IMG/VR virus record: IMGVR_UViG_3300023116_000065 | Span: 1 to 52,643 of that record | DNA from: a virus | Reading direction: 5' to 3' (one strand) | Length of the DNA: 52,643 nucleotides | In this document: positions 33,478 through 42,723 of the stretch, piece by piece | Numbering within the stretch: the first letter of the stretch is position 1 | Layout of the letters: every line of letters begins with the position of its first letter | Notes under the pieces: generated by a model | Seen by the model: only the letters and a program-made list of their open reading frames with translations | Database searches by the model: none | What the model was told of the DNA's origin: nothing | Made by a program: the position numbers and the translations under genes

Positions 33478-36400
33478 TAAAGTTCTCTTACAGAAATCAA
33501 AACTTTCTGAATTAAGTCTTACACAGATCGCAGAAGATGTTTCTTCAAAAGTATCTGTAGATAGTTACAAGATACTAAAAAACCAGAATCTCATCGTTTT
33601 TGACGGAGACGATCAAGATAGGTTATACGCTGAGATCAAGGATCTAGAACACGGAAAGGTTACTAAAGACCATAGCAATTTTGAGTTTCATGCTCAGAGA
33701 TCAACTATTGCACCAGGAACCAGTAATAGATATTGGCATCTGGATGCAATTACGCGACTAGATTATACACATAATGCTCCTTCAGGTAACGGCACATTCT
33801 CAACCATTAATAATGGTGAAGATATTGATATCTATATCATTGACTCTGGTATTCAGGGTGCGAGTAGACCTACAGGAACAAATGCGGCGCTCCACCCAGA
33901 ACTATTTGATCCTCAATATGTCACTGATTTGAATGGTGCAACTGAACAGGCATTCTATAGAGTATACGAACTTCCAACATCTGTTTATAATCCAGGAACT
34001 ACTGCTGGCAATGATCCTCAGTCTACTGGTAACATTGCTAATGATGGACACGGAACATATTGTGCCATCATGGCAGCAGGTAGATATGCTGGTGTAGCTA
34101 ACAAAGCCAAAGTCTATTCTCTTAGAGTTTCAGACGACTCTGGAGTTATTTACCTCTCCAAGATGATTGAGGCATATGAAGCAATTTATCGTCATAATGA
34201 CCCAGACGACTCTGAATATAAGGGTAATACTCTAGAGGGAAATACTAGACCCAGACCCTCTGTTGTAAACGTCAGTATTGGTGCAACAGCTCCAAACCCA
34301 AAAGCACCATATATTGATAGAAACGAAAATTATACTGGCAATGCTGTTGCTCTAACAGCATCTGCATCTAGTAGCAATGATTATACTATTAATGGAACTG
34401 ATGCTGCCACTACACACACTAATGCATTAGATCCAACGATCACTGTCAATGCAGGTGATACGCTGACCATTACAACATCAGCGGGTGCATCGCACCCAAT
34501 GTCGATTTGTGTTGAGGGTACAACCACATATAGTGAGGGTGCTCGCGTTGAGGTTGGTGTCACTGGTCAAGGTGAAACTAATGGTGATATTGTAATTGAT
34601 ACAACAGCACTACTAGCAGGAGAAAGAACTGGTAGTTTTGTTTACATCTGTCAGTCTCATGATGCAATGAGAGGGACGATTACTATTAATGATGCAAACT
34701 CTCCAACATCATCTAATGTAAATGAAATTCTGGATGATGGAGAATTTATTCTTTCTACCCAGAAAGGTGTTGCTGTTACCCGCTCTGCTGGTAATGGTAT
34801 GCAGTTTATTGATCCAGATATTGATCCAAATAATCCAGTTGACTATGGTCCACAAAACACCAAAATTACATATGGTTCTAGAAACGCAGGTAAACCATCA
34901 CTCCTAGATCCAGAGATTAGTATCGCACCAGAATACAACAGAAATGAGGTAAATAACGCAACTAAGTTTGTTGTTGGTGCAACTAAAATTGATTCAAATA
35001 ATAAACAATCTTTTGCTGATTTTACAAACTATGGTGAAGCAGTAACTTGTTACGCTCCAGGTCAAGGAATTTTATGTCCAAGATATGATTGGAATAGTGG
35101 AGACGATTATACTGCATCCCATATCACAATTAATGGTACATCATTCTCTGCACCTCTTGTTGCAGGTATGCTTGCAGTATGGAAGCAGATTCATGATGGA
35201 CCTGTGTGGTCCACAGGTTTACATAACGCATCCATTGCTACTGAGAGAAAGTATAAATTTGCCGATTATACAAATCCTAGCGTAATTACTCAAGGCGCAG
35301 TTGGTAATTTCCAAAACCCAACTAGGGCGTCTTCTGGATCTGCCGTAACAAGATATGGAAGCACATCCTCAGGTTCAAGTTGGTATAGATTCTCAACAAC
35401 ATCAGCGTCTAATGCTGTTGTTTTACAACTGACTGATGCTGAGTATACTGCACTATCTCCTGCTCAGAATGATGTATTTGAATTCGAATTCCCAAGAATT
35501 CAGGAAAATAATACTACGGGTGCAAATGGACTTGCAACGGAATACCTCCGAGATGCAATGCACTTGGGTGAAAGAAGAGATTATAATGTTACCGTAGCAC
35601 CAGGTGGTGGCGGTAACGTATATGAACTTGCTAGAGTTCAAAATGGTATTGCGGGAACAGCAACTGCTCAACCAGTTCTCCAATTAGATGATGGTGTTGT
35701 TTATCGTTTTGATCAATCGGATTCATCAAACGCAACACATCCTATTGCAATTTCAAATACTGGTGATGGTACTCATAGTGGTGGAGTTAATTTCCAGACT
35801 TATGTTTCTAACCTTGCTGGTCAGTTATCACAATCTTATAAGAAAAACCTAAGATTCTTCAAAGATGAGGGAACTGGTCCTGTAGAGATTGACCAGGATG
35901 CATATAATGGTCTTGTAGGTCAAGGTCCCGCAATCAAAACATGGATTGAATGGATCAATCCACAAAACAATACCCATCCAAAAGTTGATAGTTCTATCTA
36001 CGCATCAGTATTCCACTACTATTGTGTGAACCATCCAAATATGGGTAGTTCTTTGAATTCATCAGGAACTGTTCCATCTACTGTAAGTATTGGTGGTATT
36101 GATCTAAGAGAATTTGGTAAGAAGTGGAGAAAAGTACAATCAGTAGATGCCGTAAATAAGACTATTACTTTCCATGCAGATTCAAATGCAACAGGAACAG
36201 AAGTAGGTGGTGGTGGTGCGTTTGCACAAGCAGATGAAATTACTGATCAGGGTGCTTGGCCAAGATATCCATTGAGATTTACTAAGATTACTGGAACTTG
36301 GTTTGCTAATGATGCTGTTTGGAACTGGACTGAAAACCACTCATCAGTTCTATATCCCTTCACTAAGTATGCTGGAGGTTCTTTCTCTGCGGGTGAGTTC

Positions 36401-39400
36401 TATGCACAATTAGAGTCAGAAGAAGGTAATGCTGATGGTCAACTAGTCGAGTATTTCCCAATTCCAAAGGGAAGACTAGTTAGAGAAGGTATTGCTGGTG
36501 GCAATGAGCAGGCAACTCAGGCGCTTCAGGTAGGTGCTCGTTGGGGTACTGGTACAATTGCTGAACCAAGAGTATATACACCATTACCAGCAGGTCAATC
36601 ATCTGTCACTTATGATGGTGGGCAAGGTGTTTACTTCCCATTTATTGACCTTACTGCAACTTGGTCAGATGCTGATGGGAGTACAATCGCAACGTTTGCA
36701 CACAATGAGGTTGCAAGTAGAACTGTTAGTCTCTCAACCGTATCTACATTTGCTGGAGACTTAATTGCTGCAGAAGATCGTGAGCAGAATTATGAGTTAG
36801 TTTCTGGTGGATCTAATAGTGCGTTCACTCAAAATAATAACCTTTATACTATTACTGGTAGTGGTCTAACCTTTAACTCATCAACTGGAGAACTATTTGG
36901 TACTGCTACTGGTGGTGCTCAAGCAACTAATTATCAGTTTACTTTAAGAGAGACAACCTCTCAGGCAACAGTTACTTATAACTTTACTGTCAATGGTGCT
37001 CCAGTATCATCGACAATTACAGTTACATCACAACCACCTGCTACATTTATTGGGGATGCATCATTCCCTGTAGATCAAGGAACTATTCAAATTTCTATTG
37101 CTGCAACAGATTCTTTGAGCAGCACAATTACATATCAGTGGCAAGTTGCTGCGGATCTTGCTGCTGCTAACGCTGGAACTTTTGTCGATGTAACTGATAA
37201 TGATGGATTTAGTGGTTCTACAAATCCCACATTAACAATTCCAGATAAGTCTGAGCATGATGGTAAGTATTATCGTTGTAAACTAGACTCTAGTACAGCT
37301 CCAGCATCAGTATATACCGATACTTCACTTGCGGCGATTGCTCCTGTAATTACATGTAGAGTGCTGTGGAACGCAATCACTACGGTATATGCAACTGGAT
37401 CTCTTGCACTGGTTGAGATTGATTCAAATGTTTCTGATGGATCCACTCCTACACTAACACTTGCATATGATACTTCTCAGTTTACTCCAACTTCTCTAGA
37501 GACGGACATCCCCGACACTACATATGACCTAATATCTGCAGGTTATAATAGTGCTGCTGGAAATCCAATTTATTTTGCAAGACTTGGCGAGAATGCATTC
37601 AATACTTCCTCTGCTGGACAGACACCAATTGTTGGGACATACAAGTCCGATGATGGTGTATTTCTGAAAGTCACTGCAACATCTGGTTCAACAACACAAG
37701 ATGCAGTAGCACTATTCAGTCAGCAGATTGTACCATGTCTTGCTCTGATTGATGAAAATGATGGTCAGACACAGGGATCATTAGATGCTGACTGGACAAG
37801 TTTTAGAAGTTCTTGGCCTGATCGTCCATTCCACCTTCTACACGTTAAGAATAGCGCAGGAACTGGGTGGGGTAACCTTTCAACACCAACAGGAGCAGTT
37901 CAAGGAACTGATTACTTCTATTATCAAATTGAAAGAGATCCATCAACTGCACTAACTTCTTATAGTGGGGTTTATGATTGGTTCACTCTGACTGGAATGA
38001 ATACCTTGTCATCTGGAGCAACTCTTGCTCTGTTTATTGATGACTCTGGTAGTATGAACGTTGCCGACGTTCAAGACCAGTTAGATGAGTTTGAGGCAGA
38101 TTGTACTGCTGCAGGTATTAATATTATCAGACTTTATAATGGTAGTGAACAGTATGTAGCTCCATTTATTACCGAACTGACAATCACCGAACCAAACCCA
38201 TATCAGGGTCCGTTCACCGTTGAGAAGGCATACACTCTAACTTCAGACTTACCAAATACTCAAGATATTCCAAAGCAAACTAATACTGCGTTATCACCTT
38301 CTTGGGGTATTGCAAATAATACTGGTATTTCTGCTGCCACTGTTGTCTGGTATTATAAAAATGCTGGGGACCCTTCATTCACTAAGTTACTTTCAGCAAA
38401 TACTACATCACTTCCATGGTATGTCTCTGGTCATGGTACAGCAACTCTGACTGTTAATTTCCCAGATGATACTTATGATGGAATGTCGTTCTATGCAGTT
38501 GGTTATAACGACTTCCTAGGAACTAGCGGTGGTGATGATACTAATGATATTGCTAAGTATTCTGGAGTCAATACTGGAGTTTTAGCAACTAATGTATCAC
38601 CATTTACAGTTAGTGATGTAACAAACCCACCAGGGGTAACTGATCCAGAAGCAACAATTTCAAAAACTAGTGCTACGCTAAATGCATCTGAATATTTAAT
38701 TACTGTTAGTAGTGATAATCTTCCAGATCCTGCACAGTATGGGGTATTCCCAAATGACAATAACACAAACTCTGTAGAAGATAAGACATTTATTCACACA
38801 TTCCATTACAGAGGTGGTACAAATACATCTGCACTTACACCTGTAACTGATGATGCTCTTGCTATCACAACTAATGGTACTCCAATTTATGGTGCCAAAA
38901 TTAGTGGAAATCTAACTGGTGATACTGGTTCTGCAGCAGGTCTTGCTCCCGCAGGATTTAGTTGGAACGCAGGTCTTTACACCCTAGATACATCACTAGG
39001 TGGTAATATCTACGGTGCTGACCTTGCTGGTGGTTATGCAGATTCCAGTAATACCTATGTTTACCGTACAGGTAAGTTTGCTCTCTCTGGATCTGGTCCA
39101 TATTCTGCAGAAATGTGGGATGGCATTGGAAGATCCAATAATTATTACAGAACAGGTAACTTCTCTGGAGACTACCTACGTCATTCTGATGGTCACTCCA
39201 AGATTATTGGTATTGCATTCGATGGTCACCCAATTTATGGAACTTGGGGTTATAGTAGCGCACTAGACAATACTAGTGCTATTACTAGAATGACATCTTC
39301 TTATACTGCATATGCACAGGAGCAACCAGGAAGAACATATACATATGCACAATATCCCGCAGGGACATTTGTTGAAGACTATCAGTTTGTTTCATCATCA

Positions 39401-42073
39401 GGCACTCTAGACAGAAGTAATGGTCGATATTGTGTAACTCCTGAGTATCCAAATGGAACATATGCATACTTTGTATCTACAGACACTAATGGTGCTAACA
39501 CATATCCATATGTGATTGGTCCTCTGATGCGTCAGGGTTACAATGTTGTTGGTGGAACTGCTCCTACTGATCCTGGTGGTACAAACCTTCAGGGACCAGG
39601 TAATGGTGCTTTTGATATCAAGAGAGTATTTACTACTGGTGTCACAATTCAAGCGATTGCTGGAACAAGCACCAGACAAGTTTATGCAATTGAATCTGTA
39701 GATGCTACTGAACCTGTAACTTACCAGTGGCAAAGAAGTTCTGATAACTCAACCTGGACAAATATTGGACCTGGTGATACTGGTTATTCCAACTATACCA
39801 CCAATACACTAACAATTAATGATAGTGATAAGTCTATCGATGATCTGTATATTAGATTGCAGGTTACTGATAGTCTAAGTGTTATTGGTAATTCTGCGCC
39901 CATGGCGCTGGAATATGTTGGAGCAACTCTAGCAATTACAACTCAACCAACAACAGTATCCACTTTTTCTGGGGTGGGAGCGTCGTTCAACATTGCTGTT
40001 ACTGCAACTGATTCCAGTACAGTATCATATAGATGGCAGTATAGTTCTAACGGTGGATCTACATGGGCAAATGTTAGCACTTTAGGTGATTGGAGTGCAG
40101 TAAATGATACTCAGGCATCATTATCTTTGCCTGGTTCTACAATTACAACAACCAAAAATAATTATCAAATTAGATGTGTTGTTGACTCACCGTCTGCAGA
40201 GAATGGTCCACTAAACTCAAATGCAGCTACACTGACCGTAGGAAATACAACTGTTGCTGCTAGTGGAGTTGTTCATACTAATAATGCTAACAACCCAATT
40301 AAATCATATGATGAAGGTGAGACTATCTCCGTTGAAGCAACTATTACACCATCACAGAATGTTCCTGTAAACTATACCTGGAAGAGAAGTGTAGACAATG
40401 TAACTTATACTACAGCTGCTTCTGGATCTTTAACTCAAGCAAGTCCAACAACGACATTTACTGAAACTGCAGATCAAGCAACTCTTGGTGGTGCTACAAT
40501 TTATTATAAACTTGAATATGATATTCCTGGTGTTGTTACTGGTGCAAGTGCTCCTCAGATTGCAACATCAAATATCTTCAAAGCACTTACAATCACATCT
40601 CAACCATCAGATACTACAGTATATGTAACGCAACCAGCATCGTTTACTGTTGCTGCAACTGCAACTAGTGGTACTGAAACTTATCAATGGCAGTCATATG
40701 ATGGGTCTAGTTGGAATGATATCTCTGGTCAGACTACAAATACTTTGACCATCTCTAGCCCAACACTTGCAGATAATGCAAACACATATCGTGTAAAGGT
40801 TACTTTGGTTGGACAAAATCCATCAAGTACGGATCCTAATAGAGTTGGTGATGTTATTACATCTGGCACTGCCACATTATCAGTTGACGCTCAACCATCG
40901 ATTGGTATTACTGTACAACCAGCAAACTTGTCTGTATATCAACCCGATGTTGCAGTGTTTGCTGTTGAGGCAGCTGCTTCTGATGGATCTGACATTACAT
41001 ATCAGTGGCAAGAAAGTAGCGATACTGGAAATACTTGGAGTAATATTAGTAATGCAACTAGTAACTCGGTTAGTACTGGAGTTACAACTACTGCAGGATT
41101 CAATGGCAGACAGTACAGAGTTATCATTACCCACCCATACGGATCTAATAGTCCACTAACTTCAAACGTAGCAACTCTAACTGTACAGACTCCTGTAATT
41201 AATATTGCTACTCAACCACAAAGTTTCAACGTTACTGCAGGTATTCCAGTTACGTTTGCAGTTACTGCAACTGTAACTAGTGGTAAGACAATCAATTATC
41301 AGTGGCAATATAGCACTGATGGTGGAGCAAATTACTCCAGTATCTTTGATGAGAACAACCCATCACTAACGACAATTGGTGGAACTGAGAACAATGGTTG
41401 GTACTATCGTTGTGTACTCACATCTGAGGGTGCAGCAGATGTAAATTCTGATGCAGGTATTCTGAGTCTTGCATATCTTGCAAACCCAACAATTACGTCA
41501 AGTAGATTTATTGATACTGTCACTAATCTGACATTTACTAGATCACCAATTATCTACGCATCATCCTTCCAATCATACATTGGAAATGGTCACGAGTCTT
41601 CTTTCTGGACTATTAGAAGAACATCAGACAATGTGGTTGTATATCAAACTATCGACACGTTGCCAGATGGTGATACCGTACAAAAAATTGAATTACAAAC
41701 ACCTGAGTTGGATTGGGGAACTGAGTATACTGTTCAAGTCAAATATAGAGACTCTGCAGGATTTGAAACTGCAATTTCACCTGCAGCAACGTTTGTTACT
41801 CCTGTAGTAAATCAACCCACGTTCCAACCAATTCCAACTTCACTGAGACCAACTATCATTCTAAATAGTATTGAGTTCAACAGTGCGTTATATAACCATA
41901 GTTCAACATCGTGGCAGGTTGCATCTTCTGGTACATTTGCATCAAATGCAATTGTCTATGAGTCTCTAGATGATGTATCTAACAAGATTACAATTACAAT
42001 TCCAGAGACTGTAACACTAGATGCCTCTAGAAATTATTATGTGAGAGCGAAGATCAATCTAACAGCTATCTAA
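33470..42073 (+). CDS. Multidomain virion subtilisin with cupredoxin, VWA, YHYH and Ig domains (2867 aa)
   Basis: Residues about 90-580 form an S8 (subtilisin) peptidase with all key residues: D125 in IYIIDSG, H194 in DGHGTYC, oxyanion N442 in RSAGN, S558 in NGTSFSAP. Between VVNVSIG (265-271) and the RSAGN strand sits an inserted cupredoxin (about 290-407) with H342, C394, H397 and M400 as type-1 copper ligands. A second cupredoxin (about 720-865) has H757, C852, H855 and M858. Then follow an Ig-like domain (near 1180), a VWA-like MIDAS DDSGS (1524-1528), a YHYH module (near 1900-2020), about six more Ig-like domains with YQWQ strands (2050-2650) and a C-terminal fibronectin-like part. Likely a tail protein acting on host surface proteins or on virion assembly; the role is inferred. 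Confidence 0.88.
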   Translation: MSNKVLLQKSKLSELSLTQIAEDVSSKVSVDSYKILKNQNLIVFDGDDQDRLYAEIKDLEHGKVTKDHSNFEFHAQRSTIAPGTSNRYWHLDAITRLDYTHNAPSGNGTFSTINNGEDIDIYIIDSGIQGASRPTGTNAALHPELFDPQYVTDLNGATEQAFYRVYELPTSVYNPGTTAGNDPQSTGNIANDGHGTYCAIMAAGRYAGVANKAKVYSLRVSDDSGVIYLSKMIEAYEAIYRHNDPDDSEYKGNTLEGNTRPRPSVVNVSIGATAPNPKAPYIDRNENYTGNAVALTASASSSNDYTINGTDAATTHTNALDPTITVNAGDTLTITTSAGASHPMSICVEGTTTYSEGARVEVGVTGQGETNGDIVIDTTALLAGERTGSFVYICQSHDAMRGTITINDANSPTSSNVNEILDDGEFILSTQKGVAVTRSAGNGMQFIDPDIDPNNPVDYGPQNTKITYGSRNAGKPSLLDPEISIAPEYNRNEVNNATKFVVGATKIDSNNKQSFADFTNYGEAVTCYAPGQGILCPRYDWNSGDDYTASHITINGTSFSAPLVAGMLAVWKQIHDGPVWSTGLHNASIATERKYKFADYTNPSVITQGAVGNFQNPTRASSGSAVTRYGSTSSGSSWYRFSTTSASNAVVLQLTDAEYTALSPAQNDVFEFEFPRIQENNTTGANGLATEYLRDAMHLGERRDYNVTVAPGGGGNVYELARVQNGIAGTATAQPVLQLDDGVVYRFDQSDSSNATHPIAISNTGDGTHSGGVNFQTYVSNLAGQLSQSYKKNLRFFKDEGTGPVEIDQDAYNGLVGQGPAIKTWIEWINPQNNTHPKVDSSIYASVFHYYCVNHPNMGSSLNSSGTVPSTVSIGGIDLREFGKKWRKVQSVDAVNKTITFHADSNATGTEVGGGGAFAQADEITDQGAWPRYPLRFTKITGTWFANDAVWNWTENHSSVLYPFTKYAGGSFSAGEFYAQLESEEGNADGQLVEYFPIPKGRLVREGIAGGNEQATQALQVGARWGTGTIAEPRVYTPLPAGQSSVTYDGGQGVYFPFIDLTATWSDADGSTIATFAHNEVASRTVSLSTVSTFAGDLIAAEDREQNYELVSGGSNSAFTQNNNLYTITGSGLTFNSSTGELFGTATGGAQATNYQFTLRETTSQATVTYNFTVNGAPVSSTITVTSQPPATFIGDASFPVDQGTIQISIAATDSLSSTITYQWQVAADLAAANAGTFVDVTDNDGFSGSTNPTLTIPDKSEHDGKYYRCKLDSSTAPASVYTDTSLAAIAPVITCRVLWNAITTVYATGSLALVEIDSNVSDGSTPTLTLAYDTSQFTPTSLETDIPDTTYDLISAGYNSAAGNPIYFARLGENAFNTSSAGQTPIVGTYKSDDGVFLKVTATSGSTTQDAVALFSQQIVPCLALIDENDGQTQGSLDADWTSFRSSWPDRPFHLLHVKNSAGTGWGNLSTPTGAVQGTDYFYYQIERDPSTALTSYSGVYDWFTLTGMNTLSSGATLALFIDDSGSMNVADVQDQLDEFEADCTAAGINIIRLYNGSEQYVAPFITELTITEPNPYQGPFTVEKAYTLTSDLPNTQDIPKQTNTALSPSWGIANNTGISAATVVWYYKNAGDPSFTKLLSANTTSLPWYVSGHGTATLTVNFPDDTYDGMSFYAVGYNDFLGTSGGDDTNDIAKYSGVNTGVLATNVSPFTVSDVTNPPGVTDPEATISKTSATLNASEYLITVSSDNLPDPAQYGVFPNDNNTNSVEDKTFIHTFHYRGGTNTSALTPVTDDALAITTNGTPIYGAKISGNLTGDTGSAAGLAPAGFSWNAGLYTLDTSLGGNIYGADLAGGYADSSNTYVYRTGKFALSGSGPYSAEMWDGIGRSNNYYRTGNFSGDYLRHSDGHSKIIGIAFDGHPIYGTWGYSSALDNTSAITRMTSSYTAYAQEQPGRTYTYAQYPAGTFVEDYQFVSSSGTLDRSNGRYCVTPEYPNGTYAYFVSTDTNGANTYPYVIGPLMRQGYNVVGGTAPTDPGGTNLQGPGNGAFDIKRVFTTGVTIQAIAGTSTRQVYAIESVDATEPVTYQWQRSSDNSTWTNIGPGDTGYSNYTTNTLTINDSDKSIDDLYIRLQVTDSLSVIGNSAPMALEYVGATLAITTQPTTVSTFSGVGASFNIAVTATDSSTVSYRWQYSSNGGSTWANVSTLGDWSAVNDTQASLSLPGSTITTTKNNYQIRCVVDSPSAENGPLNSNAATLTVGNTTVAASGVVHTNNANNPIKSYDEGETISVEATITPSQNVPVNYTWKRSVDNVTYTTAASGSLTQASPTTTFTETADQATLGGATIYYKLEYDIPGVVTGASAPQIATSNIFKALTITSQPSDTTVYVTQPASFTVAATATSGTETYQWQSYDGSSWNDISGQTTNTLTISSPTLADNANTYRVKVTLVGQNPSSTDPNRVGDVITSGTATLSVDAQPSIGITVQPANLSVYQPDVAVFAVEAAASDGSDITYQWQESSDTGNTWSNISNATSNSVSTGVTTTAGFNGRQYRVIITHPYGSNSPLTSNVATLTVQTPVINIATQPQSFNVTAGIPVTFAVTATVTSGKTINYQWQYSTDGGANYSSIFDENNPSLTTIGGTENNGWYYRCVLTSEGAADVNSDAGILSLAYLANPTITSSRFIDTVTNLTFTRSPIIYASSFQSYIGNGHESSFWTIRRTSDNVVVYQTIDTLPDGDTVQKIELQTPELDWGTEYTVQVKYRDSAGFETAISPAATFVTPVVNQPTFQPIPTSLRPTIILNSIEFNSALYNHSSTSWQVASSGTFASNAIVYESLDDVSNKITITIPETVTLDASRNYYVRAKINLTAI
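34335..34690 (+). other. Cupredoxin-like domain nested inside the S8 peptidase
   Basis: Codes for residues about 289-407 of the 2867-aa protein. Strand pattern DPTITVNAGDTLTITTSAG, then SHPMSI, then SFVYICQSHDAMRGTITI. H342, C394, H397 and M400 form the H...C-x2-H-x2-M arrangement of type-1 copper sites. It lies between the subtilisin VVNVSIG strand and the helix before RSAGN, so it interrupts the catalytic domain rather than flanking it. Confidence 0.75.
35620..36070 (+). other. Second cupredoxin-like domain
   Basis: Residues about 718-867 of the 2867-aa protein: YELARVQNGI..., LQLDDGVVYRFDQSDSSNATHPIAIS, then FHYYCVNHPNMGSS. Ligands H757, C852, H855 and M858. The 95 residues between the first His and the Cys are more than in the nested copy, with an extra segment that includes YKKNLRFFKDEG. 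Confidence 0.7.
39190..39520 (+). other. YHYH-type module 3
   Basis: Encodes HSKIIGIAFDGHPIYGTWGY, then GTFVEDYQF, then SNGRYCVTPEYPNGTYAYF and YPYVIG, matching the two modules in the 4009-aa protein block for block. Confidence 0.75.
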
Positions 42074-42074
42074 A

Positions 42075-42323
42075 ATGACTACCTCATCTTGGGGTCAGGC
42101 GTTGTTTACAACGCCTACATCTCCTCACACAACAGCAAAACCAGTTGTTCTAACAACAGACACCTTTGAAACTCAAAGGAGAAAAATTAACCAGATTTCT
42201 GAGAATGTGGGAGATGTTTCCCAACTAGGCGGCAATTCTGGTAATCTTGTCGATGCTGTCAATAACTTGTCCTCAGGTCTAACCGACGATGAGGCAATCG
42301 CATTCGCAATTCTACTAGGATAA
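42075..42323 (+). CDS. Small fibre-associated protein (82 aa)
   Basis: The 82-residue product (MTTSSWGQALFTTPTSPHTT...) has a Thr/Pro-rich N-terminus, a helical middle (ETQRRKINQISENVGDVSQLGG) and ends TDDEAIAFAILLG. The ending resembles that of the 1439-aa fibre (DSTAIAYAIALS), suggesting a shared C-terminal packing or recognition motif. It starts one base after the preceding stop and ends three bases before the next ATG, inside the fibre operon. Function not recognised. Confidence 0.75.
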   Translation: MTTSSWGQALFTTPTSPHTTAKPVVLTTDTFETQRRKINQISENVGDVSQLGGNSGNLVDAVNNLSSGLTDDEAIAFAILLG

Positions 42324-42326
42324 ACA

Positions 42327-42722
42327 ATGGCAAACAAATTCCGTTCAGTATCAAAATCTTCCGTTGGTCTAGCCTTGACTGATATCTATGATCTTCAGTT
42401 AGGCACAGGACAGAGCGATAAGCAGACAGTTGTCGTTAGTATTTCTTTATGTAATACTACTCAATCTGCGATTACTGCTTCGGTCAAAATTGATAGACCA
42501 GCAACTACCCAAGACGTTTCAGGGCAGAATGCTATTCTGACTGAGGACATTTTCTTGGCAAAGAATATTCCCATCCCAGCAGGATCATCAGTTGAGATCA
42601 TGTCTGGTCAGAAGGTTGTACTTCAATTCAATAGCGTTGCAGGTGCTGGAGATAAAATCCAAGCACAGGCAAGTGCAACAGCAGCATTAGATGTTATTCT
42701 AAGTTACATGGAGCTAAGTTAA
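42327..42722 (+). CDS. Cyanophage structural protein, beta sandwich type (131 aa)
   Basis: The 131-residue product begins MANKFRSVSKSSVGLALTDIYDL and has strands VVVSISLCNTTQSAITASVKI, then FLAKNIPIPAGSSVEIMSGQKVVLQ, and a last strand LDVILSYMEL. This pattern (VVVS.SL.N, KD.PIP.G...E...G.K.VLQ) is shared by small virion proteins of cyanophages. It probably forms a small beta-sandwich fibre or decoration subunit. The spacing (three bases from the previous stop, one base to the next ATG) places it in the same operon. Catalytic residues are not apparent. Confidence 0.8.
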   Translation: MANKFRSVSKSSVGLALTDIYDLQLGTGQSDKQTVVVSISLCNTTQSAITASVKIDRPATTQDVSGQNAILTEDIFLAKNIPIPAGSSVEIMSGQKVVLQFNSVAGAGDKIQAQASATAALDVILSYMELS

Positions 42723-42723
42723 A

